The translations under genes were made by a program, and so were the position numbers. The notes beneath the pieces are model-generated. The model searched no databases, had not been told where the DNA came from, and saw only the letters and a program-made list of their open reading frames with translations. From Alteriqipengyuania halimionae (GTDB lineage Bacteria; Pseudomonadota; Alphaproteobacteria; Sphingomonadales; Sphingomonadaceae): a DNA stretch of 64,000 nt. The stretch is taken from NCBI RefSeq assembly GCF_009827575.1, contig NZ_WTYR01000001.1, forward strand, positions 1,798,001 through 1,862,000, in the 5' to 3' direction. Below, one piece after another: positions 43,216 to 51,953 of the stretch. How positions within the stretch are numbered: the first letter of the stretch is position 1; each line of letters begins with the position of its first letter.

Positions 43216-44631
43216 ATGACATTTACCCATGACGCCATCGTGATCGGCGGTGGAGCGGCCGGGCTGACTGCGGCCGGCGGCTGCGCGATGTTCGGGCTGG
43301 AGGTCGCGCTGATCGAAGCCGGCCCGATGGGGGGCGAATGCCTCAACACCGGCTGCGTCCCGTCCAAGGCGCTGATCACAGCCGCCAAACGCGCCGCCGA
43401 AGCGCGCGAAGCCACCCGCTACGGCGTCACGCTCGAAGCGCCGAAGGTGGAGTGGGCGGGCGTGCGCCAGCATATCCGCGACGCCATCGCGGCGATCGAG
43501 CCCCACGATTCGCAGGAGCGGTTCGAGGAGATGGGCTGCGAGGTGATCCGCGACTGGGCGAGCTTGGTCGACGAGCACACCGTGCGCGTCGGCGGGCGCG
43601 AATTGAAAGCGCCGCGCATCGTGCTGGCGACCGGATCGAAGCCCGCGATCCCGCCGATCAAGGGCATCGATACGGTGCCGTATCTCACCAACGAAAACCT
43701 GTTCGACCTCGACGAATTGCCCGGCCACCTGATCGTGATCGGCGGCGGCAATATCGGGATGGAAATGGCGCAGGCCTTCCGCCGCCTGGGCTCCGATGTC
43801 ACCGTGATCGAGCCCGACAGCCCGATGGGTCGCGACGATCCCGACAACGTCTCGGTGCTCCTCGACACGATGGAGAGCGAAGGCGTGCGCTTCGTCACCG
43901 GCAAGGCGAAACGCGTGACCGGCGGCAAGGGAAACATCACGGTCGAGGCCGGTTCGGAAACGATCACCGGCACGCATATCCTGATCGCGACCGGGCGGAC
44001 GGCCAATATCGAACGGCTCGGTCTCGATGCGATCGGGGTCGAGACCAACCAGAACGGCATCGTGACCGACGATCGCCGCCGCAGCTCGGTGAAGAGCATC
44101 TACGCGATCGGCGATTGCCGCGACGGCCCGCGCCTCACCCATGTCTCGGGCTATGAGGGATCGAACGTCGCGCTCGAGATCACGCTCGGGCTTCCGGCCA
44201 AGGTGGACTACGCTGCGCTGCCCTGGTGCACCTACACCTCGCCCGAAGTGGCGCAGATCGGCCTCACCGAAAGCGATGCGCGGGCAAAGCACGGCGACAA
44301 AATCCGCGTGGTGACCGAGCATTTCGACGACAATGAGCGCGCGCTGGCCGAGGGCCGCGACAAAGGCCGCGCGAAAGTGATCTTCAAGGGCCACAAGGTG
44401 ATCGGCGCGAGCCTCGTCGGCGAGAATGTCGGCGAGCTGTTGCTGCCCTATAGCCAGCTCATCACCGGCAAGGCCTCGAGCTTCGCGCTCGGCAGCGCGA
44501 TCATCGCCTATCCGACCCGCAGCGAAATTTCGAAAGCCGCCGCCTTCGCCGCGTGGGAGCCGACCGTGTTCGGCATCTGGCCGAAGAAATGGGCCAGCTT
44601 CGTGGCCGGCATGCGACGGCGCTTCTCATGA
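43216..44631 (+). CDS. FAD-dependent pyridine nucleotide-disulfide oxidoreductase (mercuric-reductase-like)
   Basis: 471 residues from ATG 43216. The FAD motif AIVIGGGAAGLTAAGG, the redox-active disulfide GGECLNTGCVPSKAL, the NAD(P) motif LIVIGGGNIGMEMAQAF and the second FAD motif IYAIGDCRDGPRLTHVSGYEG are all present. It resembles the MerA/dihydrolipoamide dehydrogenase group, but there is no N-terminal heavy-metal domain and no C-terminal Cys pair. The C-terminal motif reads IAYPTRSE, where homologues normally have a catalytic His ahead of YPT. The stop overlaps the radical SAM gene start (ATGA), implying a joint function. Confidence 0.9.
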   Translation: MTFTHDAIVIGGGAAGLTAAGGCAMFGLEVALIEAGPMGGECLNTGCVPSKALITAAKRAAEAREATRYGVTLEAPKVEWAGVRQHIRDAIAAIEPHDSQERFEEMGCEVIRDWASLVDEHTVRVGGRELKAPRIVLATGSKPAIPPIKGIDTVPYLTNENLFDLDELPGHLIVIGGGNIGMEMAQAFRRLGSDVTVIEPDSPMGRDDPDNVSVLLDTMESEGVRFVTGKAKRVTGGKGNITVEAGSETITGTHILIATGRTANIERLGLDAIGVETNQNGIVTDDRRRSSVKSIYAIGDCRDGPRLTHVSGYEGSNVALEITLGLPAKVDYAALPWCTYTSPEVAQIGLTESDARAKHGDKIRVVTEHFDDNERALAEGRDKGRAKVIFKGHKVIGASLVGENVGELLLPYSQLITGKASSFALGSAIIAYPTRSEISKAAAFAAWEPTVFGIWPKKWASFVAGMRRRFS

Positions 44632-45614
44632 GTGTGCGCAGCAAGAGCCGCAGTGCGCCCACCGGCCCCTCGCCCTTCGCGGTCGAGGCGGAAGCACTGC
44701 CGGCGGAGAAGTTTGCCGATCCCGACATCACGGCGGCAGGCGAACCGCGCGCCTCGGTGCCGCTGACCGGGCTCGACACGCTGTGGCTCAACACCGGCAC
44801 GCTGTGCAATCTCGCCTGCGTCACCTGCTATATCGAGAGCAGCCCGACCAACGATGCGCTGGTCTATCTCTCGGCCGAGGATGCCGCGCGGTTCTACGCC
44901 GAAGCCGAGGGGATGGGCACGCGCGAGATCGGGTTTACCGGCGGCGAACCGTTCATGAACCCCGCCTTCCTGCCGATGCTCACCGATGCGCTCGCACGCG
45001 GGTTCGAGGCACTTGTGCTGACCAATGCGATGAAACCGATGCGGCGGCACGAGGAAAAGCTGCTGCTGCTACGCGAGCGGTTCGGCGACGCGCTCACATT
45101 GCGCGTCAGTCTCGATCATCACACCCGGACCGGGCACGAGGGCGAACGCGGGCCGCGGACCTGGGACGTAGCGATCGACGGCTTGCGCTGGCTGTCCGAC
45201 AACGGCTTCGCCATCGCGGTGGCGGGGCGCCTGCTCCCCGGCGAAGGCATGGTAGAAGCCCGCGAACGCTATGCCGCGCTGTTCGCGCGCGAGACGATCG
45301 CGATCGACGCGTATGATCCCGCGCAGCTGGTGCTGTTCCCCGAGATGGATGCCACCAAGGACGTCGCCGAGATCACCACCGCCTGCTGGGACATCCTCGG
45401 CAAGTCACCCGCCGACATCATGTGCGCATCGAGCCGCATGGTCGTCCACCGCAAGGGCGAGGACCGGCCCCGCGTGGCGGCCTGCACGCTGATCCCCCAC
45501 GATCCCGAATTCGATCTGGGCGAGACGCTGGAAGAGGCCGCGCAGGCGGTGAAGCTGAACCACCCGCATTGCGCGCGGTTCTGCGTGCTCGGCGGAGCGA
45601 GCTGTTCAGCTTGA
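44628..45614 (+). CDS. Radical SAM protein
   Basis: 328 residues. The CxxxxxxC-type iron-sulfur motif reads TLCNLACVTCY (Cys at three positions in the CxxxCxxC spacing), followed by GFTGGEPFMNP (SAM-binding GGE). The C-terminal third has further cysteines (IMCASS, AACTLI, HPHCARFC, GASC), which suggests a second iron-sulfur cluster. It resembles heme-d1/AdoMet maturase-like enzymes acting on small molecules or peptides but matches no named enzyme I know. It is coupled to the disulfide reductase gene and near two arsenosugar-type glycosyltransferases. It lacks the usual ArsS pattern. Confidence 0.88.
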   Translation: MSVRSKSRSAPTGPSPFAVEAEALPAEKFADPDITAAGEPRASVPLTGLDTLWLNTGTLCNLACVTCYIESSPTNDALVYLSAEDAARFYAEAEGMGTREIGFTGGEPFMNPAFLPMLTDALARGFEALVLTNAMKPMRRHEEKLLLLRERFGDALTLRVSLDHHTRTGHEGERGPRTWDVAIDGLRWLSDNGFAIAVAGRLLPGEGMVEARERYAALFARETIAIDAYDPAQLVLFPEMDATKDVAEITTACWDILGKSPADIMCASSRMVVHRKGEDRPRVAACTLIPHDPEFDLGETLEEAAQAVKLNHPHCARFCVLGGASCSA

Positions 45615-45670
45615 ACTGACCCCCTCCGCTCGTGCCTTAGCCCGTCGAAGTCCATTGACGCGATACCAAC

Positions 45671-45766
45671 CTCCTCCCCCTCGAGGGGGAGGCTGGGTGG
45701 GGGTGTTCGGCAGTTGTGGCCGACGCCGTACTCCCACCCCCAACCCCTCCCTCAAGGGAGGGGAGT
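45671..45766. repeat. G/C-rich palindromic intergenic repeat, copy 2
   Basis: CTCCTCCCCCTCGAGGGGGAGG forms a local hairpin on the left. Further right, CTGGGTGGGGGTG faces CCCACCCCCAACCCCTCCCT, and the element ends CAAGGGAGGGGAG. It shares the CCCACCCCCAACCCCTCCCT block with the element at 41991-42093. It again lies between convergent genes (radical SAM and tryptophan halogenase) and may terminate both. Confidence 0.78.
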
Positions 45767-45791
45767 GCGTGTTCCGTGACGATAAAATGTC

Positions 45792-47306
45792 TTAAGCCGC
45801 GTCTTTCGCGGGGCAGTATTTGGCGAGATATTCGGCATGGGTCGGCATGTGCTGGGTGAGCCAGCGGATCGATTGCTCGATGCCGTCGATCTCGCCCTTG
45901 ATCGCGCTCAGCCGGTCCTGGTCTACCATGATGTTGTGGCCTTCCATCGCCACGCCCTGCCCCATCATCACCGCCGCCCAGCTGGTCTCGGTGAACAGCT
46001 CGTCCTCCTCGCGGAAGATCTGCCCGTTCTGGCGGAACAGTTCGATCTTTTCCGACAGGCTGTCGGGCACCGACATGGTGCGGCAGTAATTCCAGAACTC
46101 GGAATCGTCGCGATTGGTCGACTTGTAATGGAGAATCAGGAAGTCGCGGATCCGCTCATATTCCTTGAGCGTGAAGCGGTTGAAGGCATCTTCCTGCGCC
46201 TGCGTGATCCCGCCTGCCGACAGCAGCGAGACGAGCTTGTTGAGGCCGGTATTGATCAAATGGATCGAGGTCGATTCGAGCGGCTCCATGAAGCCCGCCG
46301 CCAGCCCCAGCGCGACGACATTGCCGTTCCAGAACTTCTTCCGGTGGCCGGTGACGAAGCGCAGATGGTTGGGATCGGCCTGCGGCTTGGCCGCGATATT
46401 GTTGACCAGGATATCGGTCGCCTCGTCGGCTTCCATGAACTGGCTGCAATAGACATGCCCGTTGCCGTTGCGGTGCTGCAGCGGCACCTGCCATTGCCAC
46501 CCGGCCGGATGCGCGGTGGCGCGGGTATAAGGGAGCGGCGGCGAGCCGTCGTCGCGCCCGCAGGGCAGCGCCACCGCGCGATCGCATGGCAGCCAGTGGG
46601 TCCATTCCTCGTATCCGGTTTCGAGCGCCTGCTCGATCAGCAATCCGCGAAAGCCGGTGCAGTCGATAAACAGGTCGCCGGAGATTTCCTGACCGCTTTC
46701 GAGCACGATCGAGGATACGAAGCCGTTCTCGCCATCGCGCCTGACCTCGGACACCTTGCCTTCCTGCCGCACCACGCCGCGCTGTTCGGCGAAGGCGCGC
46801 AGGAATTTGGCATAGCGCGTGGCATCGAGGTGATAGGCGTAATTGGTCGGCGGCAGATCGCCGCTCTGCTGGTAGTCCTCGCTGCGCGCGAACTTGCCGA
46901 AATGCGCCGCCATGGTCTCGACGTTGAAGACCTGTATCGGCCGCTTGTCGCCCGCATCCTGCATGGCGTGCCAGATATGGTGGAACGAGACCCCGTCGAT
47001 CTCATAGCCGTAATTGCCGAAGGGGTGAATGTAGCTGTCGCCGATATTGCCCCAGTTGACGAACTGGATGCCCAGCTTGAACGTGCCGCCCGACGCGGCG
47101 AGCATTTCCGCCTCGTCGATCCCCAGCAATTTGTTGAAATCGACGAAGGGCGGGATCGTCGCCTCGCCCACGCCGACCGTTCCGATGGCTTCCGATTCGA
47201 CCAGGGTAACGCCGATGCCGCGCCCTTTGCCGATCCGCGACAGGACCGCCGCGGCCATCCATCCGGCAGTCCCCCCGCCGACGATTACGATATTCTCGAT
47301 TGGCAT
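45792..47306 (-). CDS. Tryptophan halogenase family flavoprotein
   Basis: 504 residues. The FAD motif IVIVGGGTAGWMAAAVL, the essential Lys in GGTFKLGIQFVNW, the WxWxIP-type motif WQWQVP and the active-site Glu in EPLESTSIHLI are all in place, so catalytic residues for flavin-dependent halogenation are present. Members in caulobacters and sphingomonads are commonly found beside TonB receptors for glycans, where their role is unknown. Here the gene is divergent from such a receptor with shared palindromes between them. Its natural substrate is not known to be tryptophan. Confidence 0.92.
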   Translation of the reverse strand: MPIENIVIVGGGTAGWMAAAVLSRIGKGRGIGVTLVESEAIGTVGVGEATIPPFVDFNKLLGIDEAEMLAASGGTFKLGIQFVNWGNIGDSYIHPFGNYGYEIDGVSFHHIWHAMQDAGDKRPIQVFNVETMAAHFGKFARSEDYQQSGDLPPTNYAYHLDATRYAKFLRAFAEQRGVVRQEGKVSEVRRDGENGFVSSIVLESGQEISGDLFIDCTGFRGLLIEQALETGYEEWTHWLPCDRAVALPCGRDDGSPPLPYTRATAHPAGWQWQVPLQHRNGNGHVYCSQFMEADEATDILVNNIAAKPQADPNHLRFVTGHRKKFWNGNVVALGLAAGFMEPLESTSIHLINTGLNKLVSLLSAGGITQAQEDAFNRFTLKEYERIRDFLILHYKSTNRDDSEFWNYCRTMSVPDSLSEKIELFRQNGQIFREEDELFTETSWAAVMMGQGVAMEGHNIMVDQDRLSAIKGEIDGIEQSIRWLTQHMPTHAEYLAKYCPAKDAA

Positions 47307-47368
47307 CCATTCTCTCCTGCGGCGACCTTGCCATTTCGCAGACCGTGCCGCCAGCCTCTGTGACCATG

Positions 47369-47418
47369 CTGCAACGTTTTCTTGATAACGTTCATATGGA
47401 ATCTTGTGAACGCTAACA
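47369..47418. promoter_or_regulatory. Cluster of AACGTT-type LacI operator candidates
   Basis: Three related palindromic sequences lie between the divergent halogenase and TonB receptor genes: CTGCAACGTTTTCT (near 47369-47382), TGATAACGTTCATA (47383-47396) and TGTGAACGCTAACA (47405-47418). They resemble the near-perfect palindrome upstream of the GH3 gene. Binding by the LacI protein encoded at 50901-51953 is inferred. Confidence 0.5.
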
Positions 47419-47491
47419 TTTTGTCATAAGCGGGCCGTGGGAATAGGGCGGGATCAATCTCGCCATACAGAGGATGTCCGAGGGAGGATCC

Positions 47492-50400
47492 ATGGTTACC
47501 ACGTTCACTTCGCGTGGCACGCGTTCGCGTCGCTGCGCCATTCTTGCCACCGCTTCTAGCCTGGCACTCGCCGCCGTCGCGCAGCCTGCCTATGCGCAGG
47601 ATACGCAGGACGAAGACGGTGATGCCGCCGAGCAGGAAACCCCGGCAGGCACGCCTGAATCGGTCGAAAACAAGGTTGTCATCACCGGTTTTCGCCAGTC
47701 GCTGGAAAACGCGCAGGATATCAAACGCAACGCCGACACCGTCGTCGATGTGATCAGCGCGGAAGACATCGGGGCACTGGCCGACCGTTCGGTCGCCGAA
47801 GCGCTGCAGCGCGTCCCCGGCGTCAACATTTCGCGTTTTGCCTCGCCCGACGATCCCGACCGCTTCTCGGTCGAGGGATCGGGCGTCATCATTCGCGGCC
47901 TGTCCTTCGTTCGGTCCGAACTCAATGGGCGCGACATCTTTTCCGCCGATGGCGGGCGCACGCTGTCGTTCAACGACGTCTCGCCCGAACTTCTCGGCCG
48001 GGTGGAAGTCTACAAGAACACCACCGCCGACATGATCGACGGCGGCATTTCGGGCACGGTCAATCTCGTTACCCGCAAGCCGCTCGACAATCCCGGCTTC
48101 AACATCGCCGGCACGCTCGAATACAATTACGGCGATCTCGCTGAGGAATGGTCGCCCGGCTTCTCGGTGCTGGCATCCGACACCTTCGACGTCGGCATCG
48201 GCACTTTCGGCCTGCAACTGGGCTATGCCCAGCAGGAACTGAAGACCCGCACCGATGCCTCGCAGCTCACCGATCCCTGCTATCGTCCCGCAGACCTGCT
48301 GAGCGGCGGCTGTATCCGCGCACGCGATGTCGGCGACGGCGGTTTCGGCGGTTCGAATTTCGACGAAACCAACTTCCCGCCCGCCGGCAGCGTCGTCGTG
48401 CCCAAGGGCGCCGGCGTTCGCACCACCTCGCTCGAGCGTGACCGCAACGCCTATTCGGTGGTCGGCCAGTTCGAAAGCAACGATGGGCGGGTGCAAATCA
48501 CCGCCGAATATCTGCGTGCCGATACCGACACGTCGCTCGAAGAATTCTCGATGCTGGCGCTCGTTAACAACGATGCGTTCTTCCCGATCCCGCAAGCAGG
48601 GACCGACTTCACCTTCGACAGCGAAGGCTTCTTCGAGCGCGGCACGCTCACGCAGACGTCGGATGGCGGCATTCCCGGCATCTCGACCGAGAACCTGCAC
48701 TTCCAGCAGGAAGGGCGCGCGACCACCGAAGACTACTCGGTCAGCATCCAGATCGAGCCGACCGATCGTCTCGCCATCAATTTCGAAGGCCAGGTCATCA
48801 ATTCGAAGCTCAACACCGCGGGTGTGATCTTCGCGATGCAGACCTATTCGGACATCTTCATCGACAATTCGGGTGATACGCCGCAAGTCCAGTTCTTCCA
48901 GCCGGGCACGCAGGCTTCGCCGGCGGACTACTTCACCGATCCGGCGCTGACCTATTTCTGGTTCCACCTCGACAATCAGATCGACAACGAAGGTTCGCTG
49001 TATTCGATGCGCGGAGATATCGAATACGATATCTCCGACACCGGCTTCTTCCGCAAAGCGCGCTTTGGCGCTCGCTGGGCTGACCGCAGCCGCGTCACGC
49101 GCAACGCCAATTATTCGAACTGGTCGAATCTCGGCGCGCCCTGGACCGGTCGTAACGGCAACTGGAACGGTGACGATCCGCAGGCCTACGGTGCCGGCGG
49201 CGCCTATGCCTTCGACTTCCCGGACCAGGCCGCCGTATACAATCCGTTCGGCGACAATTTCCAGCGCGGCAACGCGCCGGTACCCGCCGGCAATGGCGCG
49301 GCCATCTTCTATGGCGGCGGACCGGGCGACAACCTGGTCGAGGCCTATCTCAATGGCCAGCTGTCCGAAGACGTGCAGGCGATCAAGGACTTCACTCTGA
49401 CGAGCGAAGGCCGACCGTTGATCGGCGGTCGCACCCAGCAGCGTCCCGATGGCACGCTGGTCCAGTGCGATCCCTTCTGCCCGACCGAAGTCGTTCCGGT
49501 CGACGAAACCACGAACGCCGCCTACGCCCGGGTCGACTTCGGGCACGATTTCGATAGCGGCCTTGAGTTCTCGGGTAATATCGGCGTCCGCTATGTCGAG
49601 ACGCGCGTCCGCTCGAGCGGCCTCGTCGGTTTCCTCGGCGCCAATTATATCGATGACCCGGTTCTGGAAGATCCGGCCGATCCCACTTCGCCCAATCGCG
49701 GCGGAGACGGCGATGGCGTGGCGGAGATCAGCGATATCCAGAACCGCTGCGACAATGTTCCCGCCGGGGAGCAGGGACCGGGTTTCTGCCAGCTGAGCGC
49801 GGCGCGTCAGGCCGAATTCGCCGCCGGCCTGACCGGCGACGTCTACCTCGATCGATCGGACGAAACCTACGATCACTGGCTGCCCAGCTTCAATGCCCGT
49901 CTGAATTTGAACAACGGCATTGTGCTGCGCGCGGCTGTGTCGAAGGGCATTTTCCGACCCGATCTCTCGGCCTTCCGCACCGGCGGCTTGGTGTTCGACA
50001 ACACCAACAACCTTGTGCAGGGCGGCACCACGGATACCGGCGCGTTGTTCGGCCTCAACACCGGCAACCGCTCTTTGCGTCCGGTCGAAAGCTGGAACTA
50101 CGACATTTCGGCGGAATGGTATTTCGACGATGTCGGCTCGCTGACCGTTGCCCTGTTCGCCAAGGATATCTCCAACCAGGAGGTCAGCGGCGCCACGGTG
50201 CAGGAACTGACCAGCCCGCAAGGAAACGCGATCGACGTGCTGATCAACGGCCCGGTCAATTCCGACAGCAGCACGCTGAAGGGGGCGGAACTTGCCTTCC
50301 AGGATACGTTCGACTTCCTGCCGGGGGCGCTCGCTGGCTTCGGCACGCAGCTGACCTACACCTATGTCGATGGTGGTGCGTTCAACAACAACAATATCGG

Positions 50401-50773
50401 AGCGGAACGCAGCCCGTTTGCGAACAACCTGCCGCTGACGGGGATTTCCGAGCACACCGTCAACGCCGTGCTGTTCTACGAGATGTACGGCTTCTCGGCC
50501 CGCGCGGCTTACAACTGGCGGTCCGAATATCTGTTGACCACGCGCGACGTGATCTTCCCGTTCCAGCCGATCTTCAACGAGGCCACGGGCCAGCTCGATG
50601 CGTCGATTTTCTACGACGTCACCGACCAGATCAAGGTCGGTGTCCAGGGGGTCAACCTGCTCGACGAGGTCACGCGCACAAGCCAGGTGTTCGACTTCGA
50701 CCAGACGCGCGTCGTTCGCTCGGCCTTCCGCAACGACCGCCGCTTCACCTTCCTGGTGCGCTTCGACTTCTGA
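47492..50773 (+). CDS. TonB-dependent receptor (large, glycan type)
   Basis: 1093 residues from ATG 47492, with GGGAGG upstream. The signal peptide ends at AYAQD. A TonB-box-like NKVVITGFRQSL precedes the plug (AEALQRVPGVNISRF, GVIIRGLSFVRSELNGRDIF). The very long barrel ends with the aromatic C-terminus RFTFLVRFDF. Size and the SLENA-type linker are typical of sphingomonad carbohydrate receptors. It precedes a LacI regulator, an MFS transporter and a GH3 beta-glucosidase, so beta-glucan or glucoside uptake is likely. A terminator-like hairpin follows. Confidence 0.95.
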   Translation: MVTTFTSRGTRSRRCAILATASSLALAAVAQPAYAQDTQDEDGDAAEQETPAGTPESVENKVVITGFRQSLENAQDIKRNADTVVDVISAEDIGALADRSVAEALQRVPGVNISRFASPDDPDRFSVEGSGVIIRGLSFVRSELNGRDIFSADGGRTLSFNDVSPELLGRVEVYKNTTADMIDGGISGTVNLVTRKPLDNPGFNIAGTLEYNYGDLAEEWSPGFSVLASDTFDVGIGTFGLQLGYAQQELKTRTDASQLTDPCYRPADLLSGGCIRARDVGDGGFGGSNFDETNFPPAGSVVVPKGAGVRTTSLERDRNAYSVVGQFESNDGRVQITAEYLRADTDTSLEEFSMLALVNNDAFFPIPQAGTDFTFDSEGFFERGTLTQTSDGGIPGISTENLHFQQEGRATTEDYSVSIQIEPTDRLAINFEGQVINSKLNTAGVIFAMQTYSDIFIDNSGDTPQVQFFQPGTQASPADYFTDPALTYFWFHLDNQIDNEGSLYSMRGDIEYDISDTGFFRKARFGARWADRSRVTRNANYSNWSNLGAPWTGRNGNWNGDDPQAYGAGGAYAFDFPDQAAVYNPFGDNFQRGNAPVPAGNGAAIFYGGGPGDNLVEAYLNGQLSEDVQAIKDFTLTSEGRPLIGGRTQQRPDGTLVQCDPFCPTEVVPVDETTNAAYARVDFGHDFDSGLEFSGNIGVRYVETRVRSSGLVGFLGANYIDDPVLEDPADPTSPNRGGDGDGVAEISDIQNRCDNVPAGEQGPGFCQLSAARQAEFAAGLTGDVYLDRSDETYDHWLPSFNARLNLNNGIVLRAAVSKGIFRPDLSAFRTGGLVFDNTNNLVQGGTTDTGALFGLNTGNRSLRPVESWNYDISAEWYFDDVGSLTVALFAKDISNQEVSGATVQELTSPQGNAIDVLINGPVNSDSSTLKGAELAFQDTFDFLPGALAGFGTQLTYTYVDGGAFNNNNIGAERSPFANNLPLTGISEHTVNAVLFYEMYGFSARAAYNWRSEYLLTTRDVIFPFQPIFNEATGQLDASIFYDVTDQIKVGVQGVNLLDEVTRTSQVFDFDQTRVVRSAFRNDRRFTFLVRFDF

Positions 50774-50800
50774 TCGGACGCACTATCGAAGCAAGCATCG

Positions 50801-50838
50801 CGGGCTCCGTTCTGAAGGACGGGGCCCGTTTGCTTTTG
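50801..50838 (+). terminator. Rho-independent terminator after the TonB receptor
   Basis: CGGGCTCCGT pairs with ACGGGGCCCG (one T-G wobble) around an 8-base loop, followed by TTTGCTTTTG. This separates the TonB receptor transcript from the LacI gene. Confidence 0.75.
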
Positions 50839-50900
50839 CGGCCCGATCCCATAAGAGCGGTGCGGGCCGCAAAAGCCGGACAACAGACGGGGAATGATGC

Positions 50901-51953
50901 ATGGCGCGTCGCCGCCAATCGGTAACCATCAAGCATGTCGCGGCCGATGCCGGTGTCTCGCTCCAGACCGTGAGCCGGGTCATCAACAACGAGCCCAATG
51001 TGCGTCCGGCGATGAAAGAGCGCGTGCAGGCGAGCATCGACAAGCTCGGCTACGTCCCCTCGATCGCCGCCCAGCGGATGAGTGGATCGCGGTCCTACCT
51101 GATCCTCGCCCTGAACGATCGCGAACGCACGATCGCGGAATGGACCGCACGCGAAGGCGGCGACTGGGTCGACCAGATGCTTCTGGGCGGAATGCTCAAG
51201 GCCGCCGAGCACGGCTATCGCATGTTGATCGAGCTGGTCGACACGCATGACGACCATATCGAACGCGAACTCGGCGCGGCGCTTTCCGCCCTCCACCCCG
51301 ACGGGGTGGTGCTGACCCCGCCGCACTCGGAAAATCCGCAGATCATCGGCCTGCTCGCCGAACACGGGATCCGCTTTGCCCGGATCGGATCGAAGGCCGA
51401 CGGACCGGGCATCGCCTTGACGATGGACGACGAAGGCTCCGCCGCCGACGCCACCCGCCATCTGGTCGAACTCGGCCACAAACGGATCGGCTTCATCGCC
51501 GGGCCGGAGGAATACAGTCTTTCCGACTGGCGCATCGATGGCTGGCGCGCAGCGATGGACGAAGCGGGCCTGCCCACCGACGGCCTCTGCCGCCGCGGCG
51601 ATTTCGGCTATGACAGCGGCGTGCGCGCCGCGCGCGAATTGCTCGCCCTGGATCGGCGCCCGACCGCGATCATCGCCTCGAGCGACCACATGACCCTCGC
51701 CACGCTCGAAACCGCGCGCGAAAGCGGGCTCGACGTGCCGCGCGATCTCTCGCTCATCAGTTTCGACAACACGCCTATCGTGCGCTTCACCAATCCACGC
51801 CTGACCGCGATCGACCAGCCCATCGCTGCGACCATCGCCCGCGCGGTCGAATTGCTGATTGACCGCGACGCCGAGCCACCCGCTCAGCCTGTGACGATTT
51901 CGGGTGAGCTGCGTATCCGCCAATCGACCGCCGCGCCCCTTTCCGATGACTGA
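50901..51953 (+). CDS. LacI-family transcriptional regulator of the glucan locus
   Basis: 350 residues. The helix-turn-helix VTIKHVAADAGVSLQTVSRVINNEP and hinge VPSIAAQRMSGSRS are followed by a sugar-binding effector domain (HLVELGHKRIGFIAGPEEY, IASSDHMTLATLE, LSLISFDNTP). It resembles sphingomonad LacI proteins that control TonB receptor and glucosidase genes. The MFS gene begins eight bases before its stop. AACGTT-centred palindromes at 47369-47418 and 53197-53210 are its likely targets. Confidence 0.93.
   Translation: MARRRQSVTIKHVAADAGVSLQTVSRVINNEPNVRPAMKERVQASIDKLGYVPSIAAQRMSGSRSYLILALNDRERTIAEWTAREGGDWVDQMLLGGMLKAAEHGYRMLIELVDTHDDHIERELGAALSALHPDGVVLTPPHSENPQIIGLLAEHGIRFARIGSKADGPGIALTMDDEGSAADATRHLVELGHKRIGFIAGPEEYSLSDWRIDGWRAAMDEAGLPTDGLCRRGDFGYDSGVRAARELLALDRRPTAIIASSDHMTLATLETARESGLDVPRDLSLISFDNTPIVRFTNPRLTAIDQPIAATIARAVELLIDRDAEPPAQPVTISGELRIRQSTAAPLSDD

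Noticed and set aside
47285-50455. 1056-codon minus-strand open frame opposite the TonB receptor
   Set aside because: It is a mirror of the receptor's codon pattern, with no protein-like motifs or start signals.
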